15,557 bases of DNA from CAZLCK01 sp964558235 (GCA_964558235.1 CAZLCK010000034.1:1-15557); one strand, 5' to 3'; counted from the stretch's first letter, positions 6,222-14,300 are shown. Made by a program: numbers and translations. The notes: generated by a model not told the origin, from the letters alone.

Positions 6222-7493
6222 ATGAAAAAGAAAGTACTGTCGTGTTTTTTAAGTGTTTTACTTGCTTTAACTGTGTTTGGAGTTGCAGGATGCTCTTCGT
6301 CTGATAGTTCAGATACATCATCTGAACTTGACTTGAGCGATTGGGATGCTGTTGTTGAAGCAGCACGGGGTACTACCGTTACTTTTTATGGATATGGTGC
6401 TGACGAGACATTTAACCAGTATATGGAGGGAACAGTCGCAGATTATATGTTAGAAAACTACGACATTGTTTTTGAGTGGGTTGGAATGCCAACAACAGAC
6501 GATGTCGTCACTATGGTTAGCGACGAAAAGCAGGCTGGTGTAGAACTTGGAGATGGTGCAACGGATTTGTTGTGGTTGGGCTCTTTTCAGTTTGCAAGTA
6601 TGAAAGAGAATGACCTTTTATATGAAAATTTTCTTGAGTATGTTCCCAATGTAGCTAATTATGTCGCAGATGATTGTCCTGTTTTAACTACATTTTCCGG
6701 TGTTGATAATGATGGTTTTGCAGTTCCTTGGGATCCAACACAGTTTGTGTTGATTCACGATAGTGCAACTACTTCTTGGGTGCCTAGTAGTGCAGAAGAA
6801 TTTTTAGAATGGTGCCAAGAATACGAAGGATTTATCACCTATCCCACAATTGACAATTCTTATGGTAAATGTTTTGTTTGGATGCTTCTTGTCGATTATT
6901 TAGGTGAGGATTGGTATGCCGATCTTGATGAAAATTCAACATACGATGAAGTTAAAGAAGCAATGGAGCCTGGACTTGAATTTCTCCGTGAATTAAATCC
7001 TTATCTATGGAATGAAGGACAATCCTACCCATCAAGTCCTTCGCAACAACTTCAGATGTTTGCTAATGGTGAGATAGGTGTAACTATAGATTGGACTCCT
7101 TATTCTGTTGGTGCTCATGTTGCAGATGGTACCTTTGCCGATACAGCTGAAGCCTTCTACTTTGATAGTGGAATGGTAGAGTCATGGGACGGACTTCTAT
7201 GTATGCCCTATAACTGTTCCAACGTTGCTGGAGCTATCGTAGTAGCAAATGCTCTTTTGACTCCTGAACTTGGATATGCGATGCTCGCTGAGACTGGATA
7301 TCCTCCTGCGATTGATTACGACAAACTAAGTGATGAAGAGAAAGAAATTGCAGATGCAATCGATGTTGGTGTTGGAAGCATTTCACAAGAAGAAGTCGCT
7401 TCAGCAACGAAGGTCGATTCATTTCCAGCATGGATGAGCGACATGTTAGTTGAAATCTGGAACAACGAAGTCGCAGGACAATACAACGAATAA
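6222..7493 (+). CDS. ABC importer solute-binding lipoprotein (YnjB-like)
   Basis: Extracytoplasmic binding protein, 423 residues, anchored by lipid. The signal peptide MKKKVLSCFLSVLLALTVFG ends in the lipobox VAGC with Cys24, followed by a Ser/Asp-rich linker. The mature part opens DWDAVVEAARGTTVTFYGYG and has TDLLWLGSFQFASMKENDLLYENF, close to the pattern of E. coli YnjB (COG4134), a family related to the iron, thiamine and spermidine binders. Substrate is not established for YnjB. This version is strongly acidic and rich in Trp and Tyr. Ribosome site AGAGGTG precedes the ATG. It follows the second radical SAM gene by 58 bp and is followed by a strong hairpin before the permease genes, which should favour its excess over the membrane parts. 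Confidence 0.87.
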   Translation: MKKKVLSCFLSVLLALTVFGVAGCSSSDSSDTSSELDLSDWDAVVEAARGTTVTFYGYGADETFNQYMEGTVADYMLENYDIVFEWVGMPTTDDVVTMVSDEKQAGVELGDGATDLLWLGSFQFASMKENDLLYENFLEYVPNVANYVADDCPVLTTFSGVDNDGFAVPWDPTQFVLIHDSATTSWVPSSAEEFLEWCQEYEGFITYPTIDNSYGKCFVWMLLVDYLGEDWYADLDENSTYDEVKEAMEPGLEFLRELNPYLWNEGQSYPSSPSQQLQMFANGEIGVTIDWTPYSVGAHVADGTFADTAEAFYFDSGMVESWDGLLCMPYNCSNVAGAIVVANALLTPELGYAMLAETGYPPAIDYDKLSDEEKEIADAIDVGVGSISQEEVASATKVDSFPAWMSDMLVEIWNNEVAGQYNE

Positions 7494-7501
7494 TAAGTTA
7501 A

Positions 7502-7541
7502 AAACGGGCGCTTCTTTTATTTGATTGAGAAGCGCCCGTTT
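7502..7541 (+). terminator. Strong intra-operon hairpin between binding protein and permeases
   Basis: Arms AAACGGGCGCTTCT (7502-7515) and AGAAGCGCCCGTTT (7528-7541) pair perfectly over 14 bp around a 12-base loop, followed by the T-rich but interrupted GTTTAGGTTTGTC. It sits between the binding-protein stop and the first permease. It is probably a partial terminator or 3' stabiliser that raises binding-protein mRNA relative to the permease mRNA; with the interrupted T-run, read-through is likely. I see no obvious new promoter right after it. Confidence 0.8.
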
Positions 7542-7569
7542 GTTTAGGTTTGTCTAGAAAGGTGTATCT

Positions 7570-8457
7570 GTGCGTGTGCATAGAGTAACAAGACAATTAA
7601 AGCCATTTGTTTTGCTTTTGCCTTTAATTATCTTGTTTGCAATTCTTGCAATCAGTCTTATAACAAGCATTATTCAAAGCTTCGGTTATATGCCTGAATA
7701 TGGCAATGATGATTTTACTTTTGAATATTTTATAAATTTGTTTACATCAAGTGTTTTTGTTGAAGAGTTATACAGAAGCATAGTAGTTTCTTTTATTTCC
7801 GCTTTAATAACAGCTGTAGTTGGAGTCTTGTTAGCTTGGTGTATCGTTACAGCGTTAGACGGAAAAGGACTATTAAATCAGATTACAAAATTGCCCATGT
7901 TAGTACCGTTTTCGGTCTGCAGTCTATGCGTCGTTACTCTAGCTGCATCCACAGGTTTTATTCCACGTGTGATGATGGCTCTAGGCATTGAGGGCGCTTC
8001 TGATTTGTTTAGCCAAGTGCTTTACTATCCCAATTCCATAGGTGTGGTTTTGGTATTTACTTTTCATCTATCCTCCTACTTTATTTATATGGTGGTTGAT
8101 ACGATGAAACGAATTAGCACAAGTATGGGTGAGGCTGCTTTAAATCTAGGTGCATCGCAGTGGTTTAGTTTTAGAAAAATAGTATTACCTTACTGCATGC
8201 CAACAATACGAAATGCTTTTATTTTTTGCTTTGTTATAGCTTTTGGAAATTATGAGGTTCCACTTTTAGTTGGCTCGAGTATAAGCAAGCTCTTACCAGT
8301 GCATGCTTACATTGAATATACGAATTATAGCTTTGCAACTCATCGACCAATAGCTATGGCAATTAATGTGGTAATGCTTGTTATCGCGGTAGTTGTTGTG
8401 TTGATCATACATATTTGGGATACACGCGATAGAAAAAGACTGGGTGTGTCATGGTAG
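7570..8457 (+). CDS. ABC importer permease subunit 1
   Basis: Inner-membrane permease of the binding-protein-dependent type I importer class, 295 residues, with about six hydrophobic segments (the first begins PFVLLLPLIILFAILAISL). The coupling motif that contacts the ATPase is clear: MGEAALNLGASQWFSFRKI, then VLP (from about residue 187). GTG start at 7570, with AAAGG at 7558-7562 as ribosome site; a second GTG two codons on is possible. It overlaps the next permease by 7 bp. In E. coli the equivalent YnjC is one fused protein with two halves; here the two permeases are separate, as in PotB/PotC systems. Confidence 0.88.
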   Translation: MRVHRVTRQLKPFVLLLPLIILFAILAISLITSIIQSFGYMPEYGNDDFTFEYFINLFTSSVFVEELYRSIVVSFISALITAVVGVLLAWCIVTALDGKGLLNQITKLPMLVPFSVCSLCVVTLAASTGFIPRVMMALGIEGASDLFSQVLYYPNSIGVVLVFTFHLSSYFIYMVVDTMKRISTSMGEAALNLGASQWFSFRKIVLPYCMPTIRNAFIFCFVIAFGNYEVPLLVGSSISKLLPVHAYIEYTNYSFATHRPIAMAINVVMLVIAVVVVLIIHIWDTRDRKRLGVSW

Positions 8458-9275
8458 TTAAAAGATATAAAAAAGACCATCACCCAGTTATGCGCTTTTT
8501 TGTTGTAATAGCTGTTATAGCTATGTTGTTTCCGTTAGCAGTTATTTTGATATGGAGTTTTAATTTAAATTGGACATATCCAGAAGTTATTCCAGATGCA
8601 TGGACATTTAACGGCTACATTACAATGTTATTTGGAAGCACCAATTTTACAGAAGTTGTTTTAACATCAATATGTGTTACGGGTTGTGTGTGTATCCTTT
8701 GTGCAGTAATAGGCACATTAACTGCTCAGGCAATGGTTTTTTATGATTTTCCAGGTAAAAATCTTGTCGATTTTCTTATCTACCTTCCCTGTATTGTTCC
8801 CTCTGTGGTTATGGGAATTGGTGTACACATTCTCTTTTTGCGACTAGGAATTAGCGGAACTTATTTTGGTGTTATCATTGCCCAAACTATAATTTCAATG
8901 CCGTATGCAATAAAGATAATCATCAATGCAACAAAACTACTCGGGGTTAAATATACACAGCAGGCTATTGTTTTAGGATCTTCGCCATTCAAAGCCTATT
9001 TTCAAGTGTCATTTAGACAACTAATTCCTTCAATTGTGTCAGCTATGTGTATGGCTTTTACAGCTTCATTTAGCGATTACTTTTTAACACTATTGATTGG
9101 CGCTGGGCGTGTTGAAACCTTTGCAATTGCTGTAGTGCCACTGATATCGGGCGCAAACACTAATCTAGCAGCTGCCTATTCTGTGGCATATGTTGGCTTT
9201 GCTTTTGTATTCTTCCTTGTTCTTGAATGGCTTGCAAGAAGAATCACAAAAAAGCAAGAGCAATATCTGATGTAA
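8451..9275 (+). CDS. ABC importer permease subunit 2
   Basis: Second permease, 274 residues, about six membrane segments starting with FFVVIAVIAMLFPLAVILIW. The coupling loop is recognisable but degenerate (VKYTQQAIVLGSSPFKAYF, with Gly and the following hydrophobic-Pro conserved). PotC/ThiP-like family. ATG overlaps the end of subunit 1 by 7 bp, so the two should be made in equal amounts and pair as the transmembrane channel. It is followed by the ATPase after 34 bp. Confidence 0.87.
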   Translation: MVVKRYKKDHHPVMRFFVVIAVIAMLFPLAVILIWSFNLNWTYPEVIPDAWTFNGYITMLFGSTNFTEVVLTSICVTGCVCILCAVIGTLTAQAMVFYDFPGKNLVDFLIYLPCIVPSVVMGIGVHILFLRLGISGTYFGVIIAQTIISMPYAIKIIINATKLLGVKYTQQAIVLGSSPFKAYFQVSFRQLIPSIVSAMCMAFTASFSDYFLTLLIGAGRVETFAIAVVPLISGANTNLAAAYSVAYVGFAFVFFLVLEWLARRITKKQEQYLM

Positions 9276-9309
9276 AAAATCCGATGCAAGAGATTTGTAG
9301 GTGAACTAG

Positions 9310-10329
9310 ATGGGTCTATGCGTTGAGGATCTTGATGTTTTTATAGGTAATAAGCAGATACTTTATGGGATAGATCTGGAGGTGAAAAGTGGTGAATTTT
9401 TTTCATTACTTGGAGCGTCTGGATGCGGGAAGACAACTTTATTAAAAACGATAGCAGGATTACTGGAGGCAAAAAACGGCAATATTTTTTTTGATGATAT
9501 TGACCTTTTGATGCTTGCTCCGCAAAAACGAGGAACTGTTATTGTATTTCAAGATCAGAGATTATTCGCAAATATGACTGTTGGTGAAAACGTGAGTTTT
9601 GCTCTTAGAAACCAAGGTGTTTCTAAAAAAGAGCGAATTGAAATAGCTAAAAGATATCTGGATATGGTACAGATGAGTGGTTTTGCCGATAGAAGGGTTC
9701 ATCAGCTTTCTGGCGGACAAGCTCAACGTATTGCTCTTGCAAGAGCTTTAGCTGCAAACCCGCGGATGCTTTTATTGGATGAACCTTTTTCTGCTCTTGA
9801 TGAAAATCTTCGTGGTGATATGCGAGTTTTAGTTAAAAAGTTACAAGTTGAAATGAATATCACCACAGTTATGGTCACTCATGATCAAAAAGAAGCTCTT
9901 GCAATGTCTGATCGTATAGGACTTATGGACCGTGGCAATTTAATTCAAATTGGAACTCCAGCTGAGATATATCACAAGCCGAAGACATTGGAGGCAGCAA
10001 TGTATTTCTCTGATGGAGATGTAGTTAATGGAATTGTACGAGAAGGCATTTTTAGATCAGGCAAACTTGCAATTAAGACATCTTGTGCAGAAGGATCTTA
10101 TAAAGCAATAATACGGACAACTGCTTTACGAGAAAACGCTGATGGAATTAACGGGATAATAGGCTCTGTCCAATATCAGGGAGATTATGTTCTTGCGACA
10201 ATAAAAATAGAAGATGTAGAGCTTCATTGCATTCTCGACAAGGATAGTCAAAAACAAACAGGAGATCAGATATCAATCTCAATTGATCCTAATAATATTT
10301 TGTATTTTCCTATCAATGAAGATAAATAG
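9310..10329 (+). CDS. ABC importer ATP-binding subunit
   Basis: Cytoplasmic ATPase that powers the importer, 339 residues. Walker A GASGCGKTT (35-43), Q-loop in VFQDQRLFANMTVGENV, signature LSGGQAQRIALARAL (about 133 on), Walker B MLLLDEPFSALD, and switch His in VTHDQKEAL. The residues after about 230 form a C-terminal TOBE-like domain, as in PotA, FbpC and ThiQ-related proteins; it is somewhat divergent. Ribosome site TAGGTGA precedes the ATG. It completes a binding protein-permease-permease-ATPase set with the three preceding genes. The last gene of the cluster: no typical terminator is obvious in the next 140 bp. Confidence 0.92.
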   Translation: MGLCVEDLDVFIGNKQILYGIDLEVKSGEFFSLLGASGCGKTTLLKTIAGLLEAKNGNIFFDDIDLLMLAPQKRGTVIVFQDQRLFANMTVGENVSFALRNQGVSKKERIEIAKRYLDMVQMSGFADRRVHQLSGGQAQRIALARALAANPRMLLLDEPFSALDENLRGDMRVLVKKLQVEMNITTVMVTHDQKEALAMSDRIGLMDRGNLIQIGTPAEIYHKPKTLEAAMYFSDGDVVNGIVREGIFRSGKLAIKTSCAEGSYKAIIRTTALRENADGINGIIGSVQYQGDYVLATIKIEDVELHCILDKDSQKQTGDQISISIDPNNILYFPINEDK

Positions 10330-10437
10330 TACGTGAAACCTTTAAATTGATGAGCTCACAAGCTTATGAATATTTAGGTAAAATCTTCGTTCTCCGAGGG
10401 ATAATCTAGTCTTTCATGTTTTGTACTTTTGCTGTTT

Positions 10438-10443
10438 TATACT
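10438..10443 (+). promoter_or_regulatory. Possible -10 box of the YczE-like gene
   Basis: TATACT about 30 bp ahead of the TTG start; no good -35 box sits at normal spacing. The 145-bp gap from the ATPase suggests the membrane gene has its own promoter, but this is weak. Confidence 0.25.
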
Positions 10444-10474
10444 CTAATAAGCAAAGGAAAGAGGTGCATGAAGA

Positions 10475-11200
10475 TTGGACAGGTCGCGCGTTGTTAAACG
10501 ATGGGCAATCTATGTCGCAGGGCTAGTGTTGCTTGCTGCGGGGCTTACATTGAACACCAAAGCCGGCCTAGGGGTAGCTGCTATAATCTCAGTTCCATAT
10601 GCGATATCTGAGATATGGCACCTAAACTTTGGAGATATGCTCTTTATTGTTTATGCGCTTTTTGTTGTCATTCAGATGTTGCTTCATATCAGAATATGGA
10701 AAAAGAACTCTGAGGATAACAAAGTATTTTCGCTTAGAGCGACTCTTATCAAAGATGCGCTTCAGTTGCCACTCAGCGTTGTTTTTACTAGATTTTTAAA
10801 TCTGCTTTCTGATTTTATTCCTGACTTTTCAACTGGAATGGAAGAAGTTTTTCTAGGCACATTAGCAGGTCGTATCCTTGTCCTCATCTTTGCAATATGT
10901 ATAACCGGGGTTGGTGCTGCGATGTCGCTCGATATGAGATTAGTTCCAAATCCTGGTGATGGGATTGTCCAGGCTATCTCCGACACCTGGGGAAAAAGCG
11001 TTGGTTTTACCAAGAATTGTATTGATCTTGTTAGTATCTGCATTTCGATAACCCTTGGGTTAGTCTTTGCTGGACAGCTCGTAGGTATTGGAATTGGAAC
11101 CGTGCTTGCTGTAATAGGAACAGGTCGCGCTATCGCTCTATTCCATCATTTTTTCTTAGAGAGACTAAAATCGATTGTTACTCCTGTGGTCTCTGTTTGA
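10475..11200 (+). CDS. YczE/YitT-like integral membrane protein
   Basis: Polytopic membrane protein, 241 residues, with five or so hydrophobic segments. The opening VKRWAIYVAGLVLLAAGLTL, then NTKAGLGVAAIISVPYA, and the later block VPNPGDGIVQAISDTWGKS with FTKNCIDL, are characteristic of the YczE/YyaS/YitT family (COG2364), whose biochemical role is unknown. The TTG at 10475 is the only sensible start: a stop lies two codons upstream in frame and GAGGTG (10461-10466) is a well-placed ribosome site. It follows the importer in the same direction but after a 145-bp gap, so membership of that operon is doubtful. Confidence 0.82.
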   Translation: MDRSRVVKRWAIYVAGLVLLAAGLTLNTKAGLGVAAIISVPYAISEIWHLNFGDMLFIVYALFVVIQMLLHIRIWKKNSEDNKVFSLRATLIKDALQLPLSVVFTRFLNLLSDFIPDFSTGMEEVFLGTLAGRILVLIFAICITGVGAAMSLDMRLVPNPGDGIVQAISDTWGKSVGFTKNCIDLVSICISITLGLVFAGQLVGIGIGTVLAVIGTGRAIALFHHFFLERLKSIVTPVVSV

Positions 11201-11276
11201 TGTTGAGGTTTAGCCAACCTTTTGCTCTTGACAGCGCTCTGCTCATATTAGAGGTCTATATATGGCTATAAAAGTT

Positions 11277-11321
11277 TGACCGCAGTGATGCCTTAAGAAA
11301 GATTTTGCATCACTACGGTCA
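11277..11321. terminator. Bidirectional terminator between the YczE-like gene and nfnB
   Basis: Arms 11277-11291 and 11307-11321 pair over 15 bp with one mismatch (TGACCGCAGTGATGC against GCATCACTACGGTCA), loop of 15 bases. A TCTTTT tract follows on the plus strand and AAACTTTTATAG on the minus strand. It serves the two convergent genes. Confidence 0.8.
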
Positions 11322-11346
11322 TCTTTTGAGTTCACGTAAAATTTAC

Positions 11347-12753
11347 TTATCCAATAAGCGCCTTGGTTATACTTGCTGCAGCTGACTTACCAGCACCCAT
11401 GGCTAGGATAACTGTTGCTGCACCAGTGACGATATCTCCGCCAGCCCAGATACGAGGATCCGATGTGCGACCGTCTTCATCTGTGACGATATAGCCCCAT
11501 TTATTGAGTTCGATATCAGCAATCATTTTGGCAAAAGGATTGGCATTAGTACCGATAGCAGAGATCGCTACATCACAGGGAATCTCTTCGATAGCGCCTT
11601 CAATTGGCACCGGGCGACGACGACCTGACTCATCTGGCTCACCAAGTTCCATCTTTTGAACGCGCACTGCAGCTACAGCTCCGTTTTCTCCAGGCAAAAA
11701 CTCGAGTGGTCCAATAAGTTCACGTACTTCAACGCCTTCAGCTTTAGCATGGTGAAGCTCAGCACGACGAGCAGGCATCTCCGCCTCAGTGCGTCGATAA
11801 CAAATAGTGGCATGCTCAGCGCCAAGACGCTTAGCTGTACGCACAGCATCCATAGCAACATTACCGCCGCCAAAAACCACGACACGTTTGCCCTTCTTAG
11901 TAGGTGTATCGTACTCAGGGAATCGGTTGGCCTTCATGAGATTAACACGCGTGAGATATTCATTAGCAAAGAAGACATTTGGGAGATTTTCGCCCGGAAT
12001 ATTGAGAAGCTTAGGCAGACCAGCACCAGTAGCGATATAGATAGCTTCAAAACCCATTTCAAAAAGTTCATCAGCGTTTGTAATACGGCCAACAACGGAG
12101 TTATATTCAAATTTAACACCAAGTTCTTCAAGACCGTCGATCTCGCGTTTGACTACATCCTTTGGCAAGCGAAACTCAGGAATGCCATAAACTAACACGC
12201 CGCCACCAGTAAAAAACGCTTCAAATACAGTCACGTCAAAGCCGTTACGAGCAAGCTCGCACGCACATGTTATTCCAGAAGGGCCAGAGCCTATAATTGC
12301 AACTTTCTTACCACATTTAGGCGCAGTTTTAGGTGCAGAACCAAGTTCGGGCTGATCGCCTAAAAAGCGTTCGAGTTGGCCTATGGCAACTGGCTCACTT
12401 TTCTTTCCGCGTATACATCTCTCTTCACATTGGGTTTCTTGAGGGCAAACACGACCACAAATTGCAGGAAGCATCGAATCTTCGCGGATAATGTCGAGTG
12501 CCTCTCCAAATTTTTCCTCACGAATTTTCGCAATAAATTTTGGGATGTTGATGTTAACAGGACAGCCATCAACACAAAGTGGCTTTTTGCAATCTATGCA
12601 ACGCTCGGCTTCGGCTAATGCCATCTCCTTAGTAAATCCCTTATCAACTGGGCGGAAATCTTTAACGCGTTCGTCCGCTGGCTCCACGCGATCTGGTGTA
12701 CGTGGAGACTTCATATCTGGAACAAAGCGACCGTTTACTTGTGGCATGCGCAC
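11347..12753 (-). CDS. nfnB: NADPH-binding large subunit of Nfn-type transhydrogenase (GltD-like)
   Basis: FAD and iron-sulfur flavoprotein, 468 residues. Two N-terminal 4Fe-4S motifs are visible: CIDCKKPLCVDGC (Cys 52, 55, 60, 64) and CGRVCPQETQCEERC (99, 103, 109, 113). Then a FAD fold begins GSGPSGITCACELARNGFDV, an NADP fold has FGGGNVAMDAVRTAKRLGA, and the end reads WAGGDIVTGAATVILAMGAG. The same fold serves as the glutamate synthase small subunit, but the directly overlapping partner gene and absence of a large GltB subunit indicate NfnB (NADH-dependent ferredoxin:NADP+ oxidoreductase, electron-bifurcating; SudA-like naming also used). Start is GTG at 12753 or ATG at 12747; GGGAGG precedes both. 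It overlaps the partner's end by up to 19 bp. Confidence 0.88.
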   Translation of the reverse strand: MRMPQVNGRFVPDMKSPRTPDRVEPADERVKDFRPVDKGFTKEMALAEAERCIDCKKPLCVDGCPVNINIPKFIAKIREEKFGEALDIIREDSMLPAICGRVCPQETQCEERCIRGKKSEPVAIGQLERFLGDQPELGSAPKTAPKCGKKVAIIGSGPSGITCACELARNGFDVTVFEAFFTGGGVLVYGIPEFRLPKDVVKREIDGLEELGVKFEYNSVVGRITNADELFEMGFEAIYIATGAGLPKLLNIPGENLPNVFFANEYLTRVNLMKANRFPEYDTPTKKGKRVVVFGGGNVAMDAVRTAKRLGAEHATICYRRTEAEMPARRAELHHAKAEGVEVRELIGPLEFLPGENGAVAAVRVQKMELGEPDESGRRRPVPIEGAIEEIPCDVAISAIGTNANPFAKMIADIELNKWGYIVTDEDGRTSDPRIWAGGDIVTGAATVILAMGAGKSAAASITKALIG

Positions 12754-13577
12754 CTCGCCTCCCTATAGATTTCTAGAGACTGACCTTCTTCGGCACGATA
12801 TGTAGCCTGACGTATACGTAGGTCATTCCAATTAACTTTAGTAGCATCAAAATCTGGACCATCAACGCACGCAAACTTTGTTTGGCCATCGACTTCAACT
12901 CGGCAGCAACCACACATACCGGTACCATCTACCATAATTGGGTTAAGCGATGCGATGATTGGCGTATTGTATTTTTCAGCAGTGAGGGCAGAAAAACTCA
13001 TCATAGGCACAGGCCCTACACAGAAAATGTGATCTATAGCTTTAGCTTCAAGCAACCTTTCAAGTGGAGCAGTTACAACACCCTTTTCACCATATGAGCC
13101 ATCATCTGTTGTGATGTGGATATGATCGTCATCTAGGATTGAGCGAAATTGATCCTCAAGCAGGAGCAGGTCTTTAGTGCGAGCTCCCATAATGGCATGT
13201 ACTTCATGACCGGTGTCCTTAAGCTGACGTGTGACAGGGTAAGCTATAGCTAGACCTACGCCTCCACCTATAACACACCATGTGCCCTCTTCCATTTCTG
13301 TAGGATGGCCTAGTGGGCCAGTGATATTTTGGATCATATCCCCAGCTTCGTAAGTAGCTAGCATTTCTGTGGTTTTGCCAACTACCATAAAGATAAACTC
13401 GAACCAACCCTCATCCGCATTCCAATCTGCAAAGGTAAAAGGTACACGTTCACCTGTTTCATTAGCGCGTACCATCAAAAACTGACCAGCTTGTGCGTGC
13501 TTGGCAATTTGAGGTGCTTCGACACGAAACTTAAACACTTTCTCAGAGAATTGTGTCTTCTCGAGGATTTTGTACAT
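12735..13577 (-). CDS. nfnA: NAD-binding small subunit of Nfn-type transhydrogenase
   Basis: FAD and 2Fe-2S protein of 280 residues in the ferredoxin-NADP reductase/PyrK family, partner of the overlapping large subunit. The FAD-binding stretch is RVPFTFADW, the nucleotide-binding stretch is IGGGVGLAIAYPVTRQL, and the C-terminal 2Fe-2S site is DGTGMCGCCRVEVDG with a further Cys in KFACVDGPD. Together the subunits couple NADH and reduced ferredoxin to NADP+ reduction (or the reverse) in the cytoplasm. ATG at 13577 is preceded by AGGAGAGGAG. Sulfide dehydrogenase subunit B and dihydroorotate dehydrogenase electron-transfer subunit are older names for close homologues; neither pathway is represented nearby. 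Confidence 0.87.
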   Translation of the reverse strand: MYKILEKTQFSEKVFKFRVEAPQIAKHAQAGQFLMVRANETGERVPFTFADWNADEGWFEFIFMVVGKTTEMLATYEAGDMIQNITGPLGHPTEMEEGTWCVIGGGVGLAIAYPVTRQLKDTGHEVHAIMGARTKDLLLLEDQFRSILDDDHIHITTDDGSYGEKGVVTAPLERLLEAKAIDHIFCVGPVPMMSFSALTAEKYNTPIIASLNPIMVDGTGMCGCCRVEVDGQTKFACVDGPDFDATKVNWNDLRIRQATYRAEEGQSLEIYREARCACHK

Positions 13578-13950
13578 CTATTTTGCTCCTCTCCTGAAAA
13601 CTCTAGCTTGTAGACACATTGTTTCTTTCAGATGAACAATAGGCACAATTGTACTTTAGACATACCCTTTTATCTCAATAAAAAACGTAAAGTAATCTAT
13701 TTATTCTTTTTAAATCCTGTTTTGGCTGTTAAGTGAGAATAGGAGGACAAGAAAATTCCAGCTACTAGCATAAAACCCACTATTTCGTGCTTAAATTAAG
13801 ACGCATCTTGTTATCCTTGCAGGTTGCTTATCAGACCTGAATATGATGTCATGTGGCCTAGTGATGTAGCGAGGCTTGTCCTTCTAGTGGTGTAGTGAAG
13901 CTCGTCCTGGAAGTAAATGAAAGATAAACGATACGCGCCTTGAATATTCG
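13578..13950. other. Intergenic region upstream of nfnAB
   Basis: About 370 bp without a supported gene. It should contain the nfnA promoter: on the minus strand TACAAT lies near 13645-13655 with TTGAGA upstream at long spacing, a weak candidate. The right part holds an imperfect 26-bp tandem repeat (13858-13908). No terminator with a clear T-run was found for the HxlR-type gene that ends at 13951. Confidence 0.5.
13858..13908. repeat. Imperfect tandem repeat, two copies, 26-bp period
   Basis: Copies at 13858-13882 and 13884-13908 share 21 of 25 bases; both start CTAGTG and end GTCCT. All four differences are transitions. Non-coding in context, and its role is unknown. Confidence 0.7.
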
Positions 13951-14283
13951 TTAGAGTCTATTCTTTTCGCCCCAGTCGCACATGCTGTCCAAAATAGGTA
14001 TTAGTGATTTTCCGCGCTCCGTTAGGCTGTATTCAACTTTAGGTGGAATTTGCGGATATTCTTCGCGGTGGACAAGACCGTCAGCTTCAAGCTCCTTTAA
14101 GGTGCTACTCAAAGTTTTATATGAAATAGTTTTGATATATTTTTTCAGCTCGTTAAAGCGAACAACACCAAATCCCATCAAAGCGTACAAAATGACCATT
14201 TTATATTTGCCCTGGATCAAAGAGATCGTGTAGCTAAAACCAGTATCTTCTAAGTTAGAATCTGAAATGCACTCTATGCTCAT
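13951..14283 (-). CDS. HxlR/DUF24-type transcriptional regulator
   Basis: Winged-helix regulator, 110 residues. The pattern SLIQGKYKMVILYALMGFGV, RFNELKKYIKTISYKTLSSTLKELEADGLVHREEYPQIPPKVEYSLTERG is classical for the HxlR/DUF24 family. I chose ATG at 14283 because GGAGAG (14295-14290) lies six bases ahead; a longer reading to 14334 adds 17 non-conserved residues and has no such site. An N-terminal Cys (MSIECIS, residue 5) sits where redox- and electrophile-sensing members such as YodB carry their reactive Cys. It is divergent from the small NTF2-like gene, with operator-like repeats between them, so it very likely controls that gene and itself. Confidence 0.88.
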   Translation of the reverse strand: MSIECISDSNLEDTGFSYTISLIQGKYKMVILYALMGFGVVRFNELKKYIKTISYKTLSSTLKELEADGLVHREEYPQIPPKVEYSLTERGKSLIPILDSMCDWGEKNRL

Positions 14284-14289
14284 ATAACA

Positions 14290-14295
14290 CTCTCC
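14290..14295 (-). promoter_or_regulatory. Ribosome binding site deciding the HxlR-type gene start
   Basis: GGAGAG on the minus strand, six bases before the ATG at 14283. It lies inside the longer open frame and argues for the shorter protein. Confidence 0.7.
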
Positions 14296-14300
14296 AAAAG

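Noticed and set aside
11210..11226. Small hairpin AGGTT/AACCT followed by TTTT after the YczE-like gene
   Set aside because: Only a 5-bp stem; the much stronger hairpin at 11277-11321 explains termination.
11656..12195. Long plus-strand frames opposite nfnB and nfnA (also 12376-12805 and 12882-13097)
   Set aside because: They are antisense to well-supported flavoprotein genes, lack recognisable domains and lack ribosome sites.
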